Assembly: GCF_002699855.1 (NCBI RefSeq)
Contig: NZ_LKBW01000271.1
Span: 1 to 36,932 of the forward strand
Reading direction: 5' to 3'
DNA: 36,932 nt
Source of the DNA: Pseudomonas amygdali
Lineage (GTDB): Bacteria; Pseudomonadota; Gammaproteobacteria; Pseudomonadales; Pseudomonadaceae
Below the pieces are notes generated by a model. The model worked only from the letters and a program-made list of their open reading frames with translations. It did no database searches and had not been told where the DNA came from. A program made the position numbers and the translations under genes. This document shows positions 9,215-18,101 of this stretch, piece by piece; position 1 is the stretch's first letter; every line of letters begins with the position of its first letter.

Positions 9215-9313
9215 GAGGCCGGTAAAGCCTTCAGAAAATAGAGCGTTTGGACCAAGTCGTCGTGAGCAATGCGGATCGCCGCCCCGGTTACTCCCGCAGG
9301 AATCTCACAGGCC

Positions 9314-9946
9314 CTAATCCCTTTCCGGCAGCCTCGGCAATTGCTTCACCAGCTTCTGATTGTTCAGCGGTGCGCGGATAAAGCCTCGCTGCGTACCATC
9401 CGGGCCGATCAAAGCCAGATTACCGCTGTGATCGACGAAGTAGTTCGCTTTGCTGGTGTCTGCGGGAATGAACGGAATGCTCACGGCATTGGCCAGTGTC
9501 TGGATATCAGCGACAGGCGCCGTCAGGCCGATGTACTGCGGGTCGAAGTAGCCCAGGTATTGCTTAAGCTGCTGCGGCGTGTCGCGTTCAGGGTCGACGC
9601 TGACCAGCACCACACGCATGCGCTCGACCACCTTTTCAGGCAGCTCGGTCCTGATCTGCTTTATCTGCGCCAGGGTAGTGGGGCAGATGTCCGGGCAGAA
9701 GGTGTAGCCGAAGAACATCAGCGTCCATTTGCCTTTCAAGTCATCAAGGGCCACCGCTGCGCCGTTCTGGTCCGACATGCTCAAGGCTGGCAACTGGCGA
9801 CTTTTCGGTAGCAGCACAATACCTGCATCGTTAAGTGCCGCCTGATCCTCAGACCCGCTGCCCGGCAGCAACTGGCTGAGGATCAGGCCCAGAACGAGGG
9901 CAACAATGGCGGCAGCGATAAAAACGGTTTTCTGGATACGGGTCAT
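9314..9946 (-). CDS. Sco1/SenC family copper chaperone
   Basis: Membrane-anchored thioredoxin-fold protein that delivers copper to the CuA site of cytochrome oxidase, or handles copper/thiol redox in the periplasm. From MTRIQK it is 210 residues: one N-terminal transmembrane anchor (about 7-27), then the fold with the copper-binding CPDIC (Cys84, Cys88) and the third ligand His174 in DHSGN. An in-frame ATG at 9973 would add nine residues; neither start has a strong Shine-Dalgarno. The next gene upstream is a Cox11-like protein 63 bp away. No oxidase subunits are in the window, unlike P. aeruginosa, where senC lies at the end of a cox cluster. Confidence 0.88.
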   Translation of the reverse strand: MTRIQKTVFIAAAIVALVLGLILSQLLPGSGSEDQAALNDAGIVLLPKSRQLPALSMSDQNGAAVALDDLKGKWTLMFFGYTFCPDICPTTLAQIKQIRTELPEKVVERMRVVLVSVDPERDTPQQLKQYLGYFDPQYIGLTAPVADIQTLANAVSIPFIPADTSKANYFVDHSGNLALIGPDGTQRGFIRAPLNNQKLVKQLPRLPERD

Positions 9947-10009
9947 GGCATCAACGCGGGTAGTGATCGGCATGCGGCCAGGGATGATGGCCTATATGGC
10001 TTCGAGCGC

Positions 10010-10498
10010 CTAGGGCGCAGTGACATCGAACAGCGTATAGGCCAGCGTCAGGCGTTTCACCTCTGCGGGCAGGTCGCGATCAACGATGAAGCGCACGGGC
10101 ATCTCGATACGCTCACCCGGCTGTAAGGTCTGTTGGGTGAAGCAGAAACATTCGGTCTTGTGAAACCACTCTGCCGCCTTCCCCGGCGAAATGCCCGGTA
10201 CAGCCTGGGCTTTCATCGGTTTGTCAGTAGGGTTCTGCGCCACGAAAATCATCTCGTTGACCGCACCAGGGTTGATTTGCATCTGGCTGGCGCGCGGGTA
10301 GAACGCCCAGACCATTCCGGCAGAGTTGGTAGCGGTGAACTGCACCTCGATCTGCCGCGAAGCGTCCTGGTCGCGGTTTCTGTCATGCCCGGTCAGCAAA
10401 GCATAGAGCGACGGCAATGCAAATCCGCAGATGAACATGATCACCAGCAAACAGATTAAACGCAGAGCAAGCCGCTTGGATAAAAGAGGCTGAGTCAT
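10010..10498 (-). CDS. Shortened Cox11/CtaG-like copper chaperone
   Basis: A 162-residue protein with one N-terminal transmembrane helix (about 11-35) and a periplasmic domain. The hallmark Cox11 copper motif CFCF (117-120, within KTECFCFTQQ) and the following PGERIEMPV are present, so membership is clear. Ordinary Cox11 is about 180-200 residues and has a conserved Cys just after the helix in a PLYxxFC-type motif. Here the corresponding stretch reads PSLYALLTG, without Cys. Cox11 inserts CuB into cytochrome oxidase subunit I, but none is encoded nearby. It is probably co-transcribed with the Sco gene. It may be a repurposed or relaxed remnant of a lost cox operon. Confidence 0.75.
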   Translation of the reverse strand: MTQPLLSKRLALRLICLLVIMFICGFALPSLYALLTGHDRNRDQDASRQIEVQFTATNSAGMVWAFYPRASQMQINPGAVNEMIFVAQNPTDKPMKAQAVPGISPGKAAEWFHKTECFCFTQQTLQPGERIEMPVRFIVDRDLPAEVKRLTLAYTLFDVTAP

Positions 10499-10767
10499 GC
10501 CGGGCTCACTTTTTATGTCAGACAGCGTGTCGAAAGGGCTGCGGGCGGCTTCAGAGTAGCCTGCTTACATCAGCGCAAGGTGCCGTATTTATGCGCCAAT
10601 GTAGGCAAATGGTCAGAAACTGAGCAAAAAACGCTTTGATATAGCCAATGCATATAAATGCGTTTCGGTTATAGCAAAAATGTCTTAGGCATTTAGTTAA
10701 CCGAGCTAACGTATGACTCTCCATAACCGAACCACGGGGTTTAACGCCCTCAGGAGTCCCCACTGCC

Positions 10768-11418
10768 ATGAACACCGCCGCATTGCGCGAGCAGATACAA
10801 CTAGCCCATCAACATGAAGCCGAGACCGGCCACTTGCTGCAACAGTTGGAACAAAAGCTCCCACATCTTCATCCCGCCATTCACCTCCCGGATGTCGACG
10901 CGAAGGACGTGTTGACGCGTTTCGTCACTGCTTACATCGACTTGGTCCCCGACCTGCTGGACGCTGCTCACGAGGTCGCCGTAGAAGCCGGTATTGAAGG
11001 GCAGATTAAACCGGTACTGAAAATCGCAGAGCATTTTTTCGCAGCACCCCCTTCCATCATGGACGGACATGAGGGGCTGGAAAGCCTGTTGGACGAGGCC
11101 TATCTGGCACACAGACTGGTCGAGGAGGTGAACGATCTATACATCAAGCATTTTGGTCAGCCGCTGATACCGTCAAATACCACGGTTGCCAGCGTGATTG
11201 CCCACCAGTTGATCGGCGAGCAATTTGCCAACCAGCTGGACGAGGCGGTTCACCATGCCGTCGACAAGCTGCTTGATGATGAAAGTTTCGCGCTGGACTC
11301 TGTCGAGGCCTACCGCGAAAAACTGACCAGTCCTGATACAGGGGCAGCGTGGAAGCGCTGGCCAAGCCTGTCACGACAATTGGGTATCGGCCTGGAGCTG
11401 GAACGCTCCGTCATCTGA
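10768..11418 (+). CDS. Conserved hypothetical protein
   Basis: A 216-residue, largely helical, soluble protein with no signal peptide or membrane segment. The ATG at 10768 follows AGGAG with good spacing. The N-terminal 30 residues form an amphipathic helix (REQIQLAHQHEAETGHLLQQLEQ), and His/Glu are frequent throughout. I do not recognise a domain. In P. aeruginosa a conserved hypothetical gene lies between the SulP/carbonic anhydrase pair and the cox genes, and this seems to be its counterpart. The AT-rich 269-bp upstream gap (10499-10767) probably carries its promoter, but no clear boxes stand out. Confidence 0.75.
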   Translation: MNTAALREQIQLAHQHEAETGHLLQQLEQKLPHLHPAIHLPDVDAKDVLTRFVTAYIDLVPDLLDAAHEVAVEAGIEGQIKPVLKIAEHFFAAPPSIMDGHEGLESLLDEAYLAHRLVEEVNDLYIKHFGQPLIPSNTTVASVIAHQLIGEQFANQLDEAVHHAVDKLLDDESFALDSVEAYREKLTSPDTGAAWKRWPSLSRQLGIGLELERSVI

Positions 11419-11540
11419 TTCAGAGGCCCGAATCAATGTCTTCGCCCGCAATGGAAGGAGCCGGATATCGCTCCGCTGCTACGCGAAGACCCATCCGGCT
11501 CCTATCGTCATTCCAGGCTTCAGCCCCAACGCTTTGACTA

Positions 11541-13073
11541 TCAGGCGGCGCCCGAGCCTATACCCGTTGTTGTGTAGATCCGCCCTTCAAGACGACGCTT
11601 CAATCCATGCGGCTCAATGAGCAGTCGGGTGCCATGAGCGGCATTGGAACGTCCCCACTCTTCCAGCAGTTCCAGGCACGAGTGGTCTATGTAGGACAGA
11701 TTGCCCAGCGGCACATGCACGGTACTGCCCTGCGGGATAGTGCCCAGAGCCTGAGTCAGCGCAGGCACCTTGAGGAACGTCGCGGCACCGACCAGACGCA
11801 GCTCGAATTCCTTCTCGCCCGCCAGTTCGACCACGTTGATCTTCAGGCGCGAAGCCTTGAACGCCAGCTTCACAAGGGTCAGACCGAAACCGACCAGTAC
11901 ACCGGTCAGCAGGTCGGTGAAGATGATCGCCACGGCAGTCGCCACATACGTGAACATCGGCATCCGGCCATAGCGGCCCAGACCACGAAATGCCTTCAGA
12001 TCGACCAGCTTCAGGCCGGTGTAGACCAGCACACCAGCCAGACTCGCGACCGGAATGCTCTGCAGTACGCTCGACAGCAGCAACACGAACGCCAGCAGCC
12101 ACAGACCGTGGAAGATCGTCGAGAAGCGCGTGGTGGCACCGGCCTGGACATTAGCCGAGCTGCGCACGATAACGCCGGTCATCGGCAATGCACCGAGCAC
12201 TCCGCAGAGCATATTGCCCACGCCTTGCGCGCTGAGTTCCTTGTCGAAGTCCGAGCGCTGGCCACTGTGCATGCGGTCAACCGCCGAGGCGGAAAGCAGG
12301 GTTTCGGCACTGGCAATGAATGCTACGACGATAGCGGCAACCAGAATGGCTGGATCGGCCAGGTTCATCAGGTCCGCCGGACGCAGCCAGTCAATGGCAT
12401 CGGCCAGGTTGTCCGGTACTTCGACACGCTTGACCTGCAAGGCCATGAACAGGCTGATGCCGGTTGCGATACCCACGCCCAGCAGCGCGCCGGGTACGAA
12501 GCGCAAAGACTGCGGACGAAGTTTTTCCCAGCCCCACATGATCAGCATGGTGCTCAGACCGAGCATACCGGCCTGCATGCCGGTGCCTGGTCCGAAGGCC
12601 TGGATCAGTGTGGAAGGGAAGGCGATCAGATTGTCCAGCCCGGAAGGTTTGGGACCGCTGTCGAACATCACGTGTGCCTGTGACAGTACGATCAACACGC
12701 CGATACCGGCGAGCATGCCATAGACCACCGCAGGTGCCGTGACCCGGAACCAGCAGCCAAGCTTGAATCGACCTGCCAGCAGCTGAAGCAACCCGGCGAG
12801 CACCAGAATAGGGCCCAGCATGGCCATGCCGTGCTCGCGTACCACTTCAAAAACCAGTACTGCCAGACCGGCTGCGGGACCGCTGACCTGCAACGGCGAA
12901 CCGGCTATCCAGCCGACTATCAGCCCGCCCACGATGCCGGTGATCAGACCTTTGGCCGGAGGAATGCCGGATGCAATGGCGATCCCCATGCACAGCGGCA
13001 GTGCGACCAGGAACACGACCACGGAAGCGAGCAGCTCCCGTGGTAAAGCGGTTTTCAATGCTGTAATACCCAT
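11541..13073 (-). CDS. SulP/SLC26 family anion transporter with STAS domain
   Basis: Inner-membrane anion transporter, about 510 residues. The N-terminal two thirds has about 10-12 hydrophobic segments, with the SulP landmarks PLCMGIAIASGIPPAKGLITGIVGG and QVSGPAAGLAVLVF. The C-terminal 110 residues form a cytoplasmic STAS domain (GSTVHVPLGNLSYIDHSCLE). The ATG at 13073 follows GGAG; upstream in-frame codons look non-coding. A beta-carbonic anhydrase gene lies 104 bp upstream on the same strand. This pairing, recurrent in bacteria, points to bicarbonate rather than sulfate as substrate, with the anhydrase interconverting carbon dioxide and bicarbonate inside the cell. Substrate choice remains inference. 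Confidence 0.9.
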   Translation of the reverse strand: MGITALKTALPRELLASVVVFLVALPLCMGIAIASGIPPAKGLITGIVGGLIVGWIAGSPLQVSGPAAGLAVLVFEVVREHGMAMLGPILVLAGLLQLLAGRFKLGCWFRVTAPAVVYGMLAGIGVLIVLSQAHVMFDSGPKPSGLDNLIAFPSTLIQAFGPGTGMQAGMLGLSTMLIMWGWEKLRPQSLRFVPGALLGVGIATGISLFMALQVKRVEVPDNLADAIDWLRPADLMNLADPAILVAAIVVAFIASAETLLSASAVDRMHSGQRSDFDKELSAQGVGNMLCGVLGALPMTGVIVRSSANVQAGATTRFSTIFHGLWLLAFVLLLSSVLQSIPVASLAGVLVYTGLKLVDLKAFRGLGRYGRMPMFTYVATAVAIIFTDLLTGVLVGFGLTLVKLAFKASRLKINVVELAGEKEFELRLVGAATFLKVPALTQALGTIPQGSTVHVPLGNLSYIDHSCLELLEEWGRSNAAHGTRLLIEPHGLKRRLEGRIYTTTGIGSGAA

Positions 13074-13177
13074 GACGCTTCTCCGGGATTCTTCAGACGA
13101 GGCAAGACGGGCGACGCGCATCCTGCGCAGCCGCCATCAGCTGATAAAGAAGGGCTTGCCGTCAGTCGGACTGGTGA

Positions 13178-13918
13178 TCAGTCGGCTGAAAAGCGTGCTT
13201 TCGGTGAAGCCATCGGCGTCGGTCCCGAACCGTCGAGCGGTATGAAACGATCGAGCTCGGCGTCATAAGCCAGGATTTCGCTGGTTTCGATGCTGTAGAC
13301 CCAGCCATGAATGAACAATTGGCCGCTGGCCATTTTCGCTGCGACCGAAGGGTGGGTACGCAGGTGATGCAACTGGGAAATCACGTTTTCCTGAGTCAGG
13401 ACCTGCATGGTTTCCAGCTCGCCGCTGCAACTGCAGTTCTGCTCGACTACTGTGCGGGCGACCTCGGCATGCCGCAACCAGGCCTTTACCGTAGGCATCT
13501 TGTCCAGGCTGTCAGGGTTGAGCACTGCACGCATGGCGCCGCAGTCGGAATGTCCGCAGACAATGATGTGTTGCACGCCCAGCGCGACAACTGCGTACTC
13601 CAGAGCTGTGGACACACCACCGTTCATCTGGCCATACGGAGGCACAACGTTACCGACGTTACGCGTCACGAACAGGTCGCCTGGCGAGCTTTGGGTAATC
13701 AGTTCAGGCACGATGCGCGAGTCGGCGCAGGTGATGAACATGGCCCGTGGCGACTGGGCGGTCGCCAGCTTCTTGAACAGTTCTTCCTGCTGGGGGAAGA
13801 CCTCGTTACGAAAATGTACAAAGCCATCGACAATATGTTTCAACGCTACGTCGGCGCTGTCTGAATGGCTTGATGTGCTGGACGACGTAGCCGAATGCTG
13901 TTTACCGATGTCTGTCAT
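13178..13918 (-). CDS. Beta-class carbonic anhydrase
   Basis: Zinc enzyme interconverting carbon dioxide and bicarbonate in the cytoplasm; 246 residues. The zinc ligands are all present: Cys64 in CADSR (with the Asp66/Arg68 dyad), then His123 and Cys126 in HSDCG. TRNVGNVVPPYG and the ALEYAVVALGV helix are also typical. The start MTDIGKQH at 13918 follows GAGAGGA; a longer in-frame start at 14008 would add 30 residues without family support. The first 20 residues are a Ser-rich, probably disordered extension. It is the promoter-proximal partner of the SulP gene, forming a likely bicarbonate supply unit. Confidence 0.94.
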   Translation of the reverse strand: MTDIGKQHSATSSSTSSHSDSADVALKHIVDGFVHFRNEVFPQQEELFKKLATAQSPRAMFITCADSRIVPELITQSSPGDLFVTRNVGNVVPPYGQMNGGVSTALEYAVVALGVQHIIVCGHSDCGAMRAVLNPDSLDKMPTVKAWLRHAEVARTVVEQNCSCSGELETMQVLTQENVISQLHHLRTHPSVAAKMASGQLFIHGWVYSIETSEILAYDAELDRFIPLDGSGPTPMASPKARFSAD

Positions 13919-14123
13919 GTCTTCATCCTCTCTGACGGATTGATGTGGATTCTTCATGCCTGTTTGACCAGAGCCGGATGTGATCCCTGTAAATGGCATC
14001 ACGAACAAATCCCTTGAGCGCTATCGCTGGTGACACTCCGAGTTACAGACTAATCTCCCAAGCTTAAGCGAAACTGAATGCGATGGCTCTGGGACGCGGG
14101 TTTGCACGATAGTACCAAGTTCG

Positions 14124-15182
14124 TCACAGCAGTGACATTTGTCCTCCTGGCGGACAAAACGCATCGCAATCGAGTGTGAAGCCGCCACGTTTGTTCAATC
14201 CAAGCCGTTTGATTGCCAAGGCATAGCGTTGAGCCAGTAGATCAGCAAACGGTCCTTCACCGCGCATCCGCGAGCCAAACTGACTGTCGTACAGCGCTCC
14301 GCCGCGGCTTTGACGAATCAGGCTCATCACATGTTCGGCGCGTTGCGGGTAATGCGTCTTCAGCCATTCGTCGAACAACGGGGCGACCTCCAGCGGCAGG
14401 CGCAGCATCACGTAACTTGCGCTTAGCGCGCCTGCAGCTTTCGCCTCGCTCAGCAGCGCCTCCAGTTCGCTGTCATTAATCATCGGGATCATGGGCGCGC
14501 ATAGCACCCCGACGGGTACGCCCGCCTGACGCAACACCCGAATGGCCCGCAAGCGAGCCTTGGGCGCTGCTGCTCTGGGTTCGAGGATGCATTTAAGCTC
14601 GTCATCCAGTGTAGTCAGGCTGATGAATACCGACACCAGCCGAAGTCTGGCCATCTCTGCGAGCAAGTCCAGGTCGCGGAGGATCAGTGAGCCCTTGGTA
14701 ATGATGCTGACCGGGTGCCGATAGCGCAGCAACACCTCAAGCGTGGCGCGAGTGATGCGGTATTCACGTTCGATAGGCTGATACGGGTCGGTATTGGCCC
14801 CCAGCGTGATGGGCGCGCAGCGGTAGCCTGGCTTGGAGAGCTGTTGCTCCAACAGTGCTGCCGCGTTGGTCTTGGCGATAAGCTTTGTTTCGAAATCAAG
14901 GCCCGGCGACATGTCCCAGTAGGCATGGCTGGGCCTGGCGAAACAATAAATGCAGCCGTGCTCGCAGCCCCGGTAAGGGTTGATCGAGCGATCAAAGGGG
15001 ATATCCGGCGAGCTGTTGCGGGTAATGATGCTTTTGGCGGTTTCGCTGGTGACCTCAGTGCCTTGGGTCAGTGGCACTTCCTGATACCAGCCGTCGTCCT
15101 CGGCCACGGACTGACTGGGGGCAAAGCGGTTATGCGGATTGCTGGCAGTACCGCGGCCACGAACCGGATAGGGGCTGGACAT
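14124..15182 (-). CDS. PA0069-family radical SAM protein (SplB-like), SOS-controlled
   Basis: A 352-residue radical S-adenosylmethionine enzyme. The iron-sulfur motif is C73-EHG-C77-IY-C80 in PYRGCEHGCIYCFARP, matching the Rv2578c/PA0069 and SplB-like group. Residues 115-260 show the partial TIM-barrel pattern (TKGSLILRDLDLLAEM, VSVFISLTTLDDEL). A Cys-containing end, DCDAFCPPGGQ, closes the protein. The ATG at 15182 lies 16 bp from a near-perfect LexA box. Its reaction is not known. SplB itself repairs spore photoproduct thymine dimers, and SOS control fits a DNA-damage role, but no repair activity can be read from the sequence. Confidence 0.88.
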   Translation of the reverse strand: MSSPYPVRGRGTASNPHNRFAPSQSVAEDDGWYQEVPLTQGTEVTSETAKSIITRNSSPDIPFDRSINPYRGCEHGCIYCFARPSHAYWDMSPGLDFETKLIAKTNAAALLEQQLSKPGYRCAPITLGANTDPYQPIEREYRITRATLEVLLRYRHPVSIITKGSLILRDLDLLAEMARLRLVSVFISLTTLDDELKCILEPRAAAPKARLRAIRVLRQAGVPVGVLCAPMIPMINDSELEALLSEAKAAGALSASYVMLRLPLEVAPLFDEWLKTHYPQRAEHVMSLIRQSRGGALYDSQFGSRMRGEGPFADLLAQRYALAIKRLGLNKRGGFTLDCDAFCPPGGQMSLL

Positions 15183-15197
15183 CTGGCTTTACTCAAA

Positions 15198-15217
15198 TAC
15201 TGTTTATGCATACAGTA
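15198..15217. promoter_or_regulatory. LexA (SOS) box upstream of the radical SAM gene
   Basis: TACTGTTTATGCATACAGTA is a near-perfect palindrome with the LexA pattern CTG-N10-CAG inside the extended TACTG/CAGTA arms. It lies 16-35 bp upstream of the radical SAM start codon, so bound LexA would block its promoter. The P. aeruginosa homologue PA0069 is, to my knowledge, a LexA-regulon member. Confidence 0.88.
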
Positions 15218-15305
15218 AAGCATATGGCCGTGATGGATCACTATGGCTGGCTTGTAAAACACCGCTCGTCTGACGGGCGGTGCATTGGGTTCGTCCCGCG
15301 ACAGG

Positions 15306-15974
15306 TCAGGCATCGCCCTCGTGCGTCAGCTCCAGCACGCGGTCAACCAGCTTGTTGATGCCCGATGCAGCCTCACTGATGCTTTTGGCAACCATATAGG
15401 CGGGCGTGCTGACCAGTTTTCGTGCTTCGTCTTCGACGATGTCATCGACAGCGCATGGCGCGTGGCTACCGCCCATTTTGGTAATGGCCGCAGCGGTATC
15501 CGGGTCGTTGCCGATGGTGCAGGTAACGCCGGGACCGTAGATCTTCGCTGCCAGTGCCGGGGTGATGCAGATCAGCCCGACCGGTTTGCCTGCTTCTGCG
15601 AACGCTTCTGCGAGTTCCAGCAGCCCTGCTTCCACCTGACAAGCAGGGCCTTGCAGGGCAAGGTCGGAAAGGTTCTTCGCCGAGCCGAAACCGCCCGGGA
15701 TGATCAGGGCATCAAAGTCTTCTGCATTTGCTTCGCTGATGTCCTTCACCTCACCTCGTGCAATGCGCGCAGACTCGATCAACACATTGCGCGACTCGGG
15801 CATTTCCTCGCCAGTCAGGTGATTGATGACGTGACGCTGGGCGATGTTCGGCGCAAAGCACTGGACCTGCGCACCACGTTGATCCAGACGAAGCAGGGTG
15901 AGGACGCTTTCATGGATTTCGGCACCGTCATAGACGCCACAGCCGGACAGGATTACAGCCACTTTTTTCTGCAT
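15306..15974 (-). CDS. elbB: ElbB, DJ-1/PfpI-fold isoprenoid-associated glyoxalase
   Basis: A 222-residue protein of the ES1/ElbB branch of the class-I glutamine-amidotransferase-like superfamily. Landmarks are MQKKVAVILSGCGVYDGAEIHESV at the start, the PGGFGSAKNLSDLA nucleophile-elbow region and the GPVGLICITPAL-type strand with a Cys. ElbB of E. coli was linked to early isoprenoid synthesis and has glyoxalase activity; the physiological role is unsettled. The ATG at 15974 is preceded by AAGGAG. It lies 123 bp after the start region of the radical SAM gene and seems to be its own transcription unit. Confidence 0.92.
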   Translation of the reverse strand: MQKKVAVILSGCGVYDGAEIHESVLTLLRLDQRGAQVQCFAPNIAQRHVINHLTGEEMPESRNVLIESARIARGEVKDISEANAEDFDALIIPGGFGSAKNLSDLALQGPACQVEAGLLELAEAFAEAGKPVGLICITPALAAKIYGPGVTCTIGNDPDTAAAITKMGGSHAPCAVDDIVEDEARKLVSTPAYMVAKSISEAASGINKLVDRVLELTHEGDA

Positions 15975-16181
15975 CGATTCGGCTCCTTGTACTTGAGCAA
16001 TCTAAGGCTTCTTTTAATTCGTCCATTAATTGATCGCTTTACAGGCCGAGTGTTCAGTTCACGCTTTACAGGCTACGCAAAAATGCGTGGGGAAGGGCGG
16101 TGCTTGCGATGTCAGGTAGCGGCTGCGCGCTGCCGCCGAGTGAGGCCTGTCAGCCTGCACTCGGGGAAGGAAACGGAGAAA

Positions 16182-16843
16182 TTAATCGTCGGATTTTTTC
16201 GTCAGGTCGACGGGCACGGTGACAGGTGTATCCAGATCGGACGCCGCTGCCGATGCACAGAACCGGCTCTTTTCTTCACGCTCTTCACGGGCAATGCGCG
16301 CGTTCTTGATGCGTCGGCGCAGCCACAGACCAAGGCCGAGCAGTATCAGCGCACCGAGCACCCAGAGTTCGTATTTCTTGACGTTGCCCAGCAAGCCCTC
16401 GAGAACCGCGCCGAAATGGTAGGCCGCCGAACCCAGCGCTGCCGCCCAGACAGCCGCACCGATACCGTTGAGCAGCAGGTAACGCCCCGGTGGGTAGCCT
16501 GACAGGCCGATGGCCACCGGCATGACCGTTCGCAGGCCATACACGAAGCGGAAGCTCAGTACCCATATGTCCGGGTGCTTGCGCACCAGCCGCAGGGCCT
16601 TGTCGCCCATGAGTTGCCAGCGGGGCTTGCGCGCCAGGAGCTTGCGGCCGTGTTTGCGCCCCATAAATACCACAACTGGTCGCCCGCATAGCTGCCGCAG
16701 AAGGCAACGAGGATGACGATATTGAGGTCCATGTATCCGCGAAACGCCAGAAAGCCGGCGAGAACCAGAATGGTCTCGCCTTCAAAAAAGGTGCCGAGGA
16801 ACAGGGCAAAGTAGCCGAATTCGTTCAAGAAATTCTGGAGCAT
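16182..16843 (-). pseudogene. DedA/SNARE-associated membrane protein, frameshifted
   Basis: Inner-membrane protein of the DedA family (undecaprenyl-phosphate or phospholipid flippases). Frame one, from ATG 16843, encodes FGYFALFLGTFFEGETILVLAGFLA and FCGSYAGDQLWYLWG, then becomes nonsense and stops at 16556. Frame two resumes GRKHGRKLL... FRFVYGLRTVMPVAIGLSGYP and two further transmembrane segments to 16182. The junction lies at a TTT run (AAA at 16665-16667 on the plus strand): one more T gives GDQLWYFMGRKHG, a normal family sequence of about 220 residues. So either a one-base deletion inactivates the gene or the base is a sequencing error. It stands alone, divergent from hemB. Confidence 0.85.
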
Positions 16844-17000
16844 TGTCTGGATGCTGGCGAAATGAACGCGCAGCCTAACGCGCCCAAGACAATGATGAAA
16901 GTGTCGATATGTGTCTCGACGTTAAAGATTCTTGCAACCACAATGGTCGGATCCTCATAAGGGCCATGACCGCGACGTGCAGTCGCAGGTCGAACCATGA

Positions 17001-18085
<1,085 letters not shown>

Positions 18086-18101
18086 CCTCACAGGATCATT
18101 C

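Noticed and set aside
16556..16843. programmed -1/+1 frameshift in dedA
   Set aside because: The TATTTATGGGG junction is not a known slippery site, and DedA proteins are not known to need recoding. A deletion or sequencing error is simpler.
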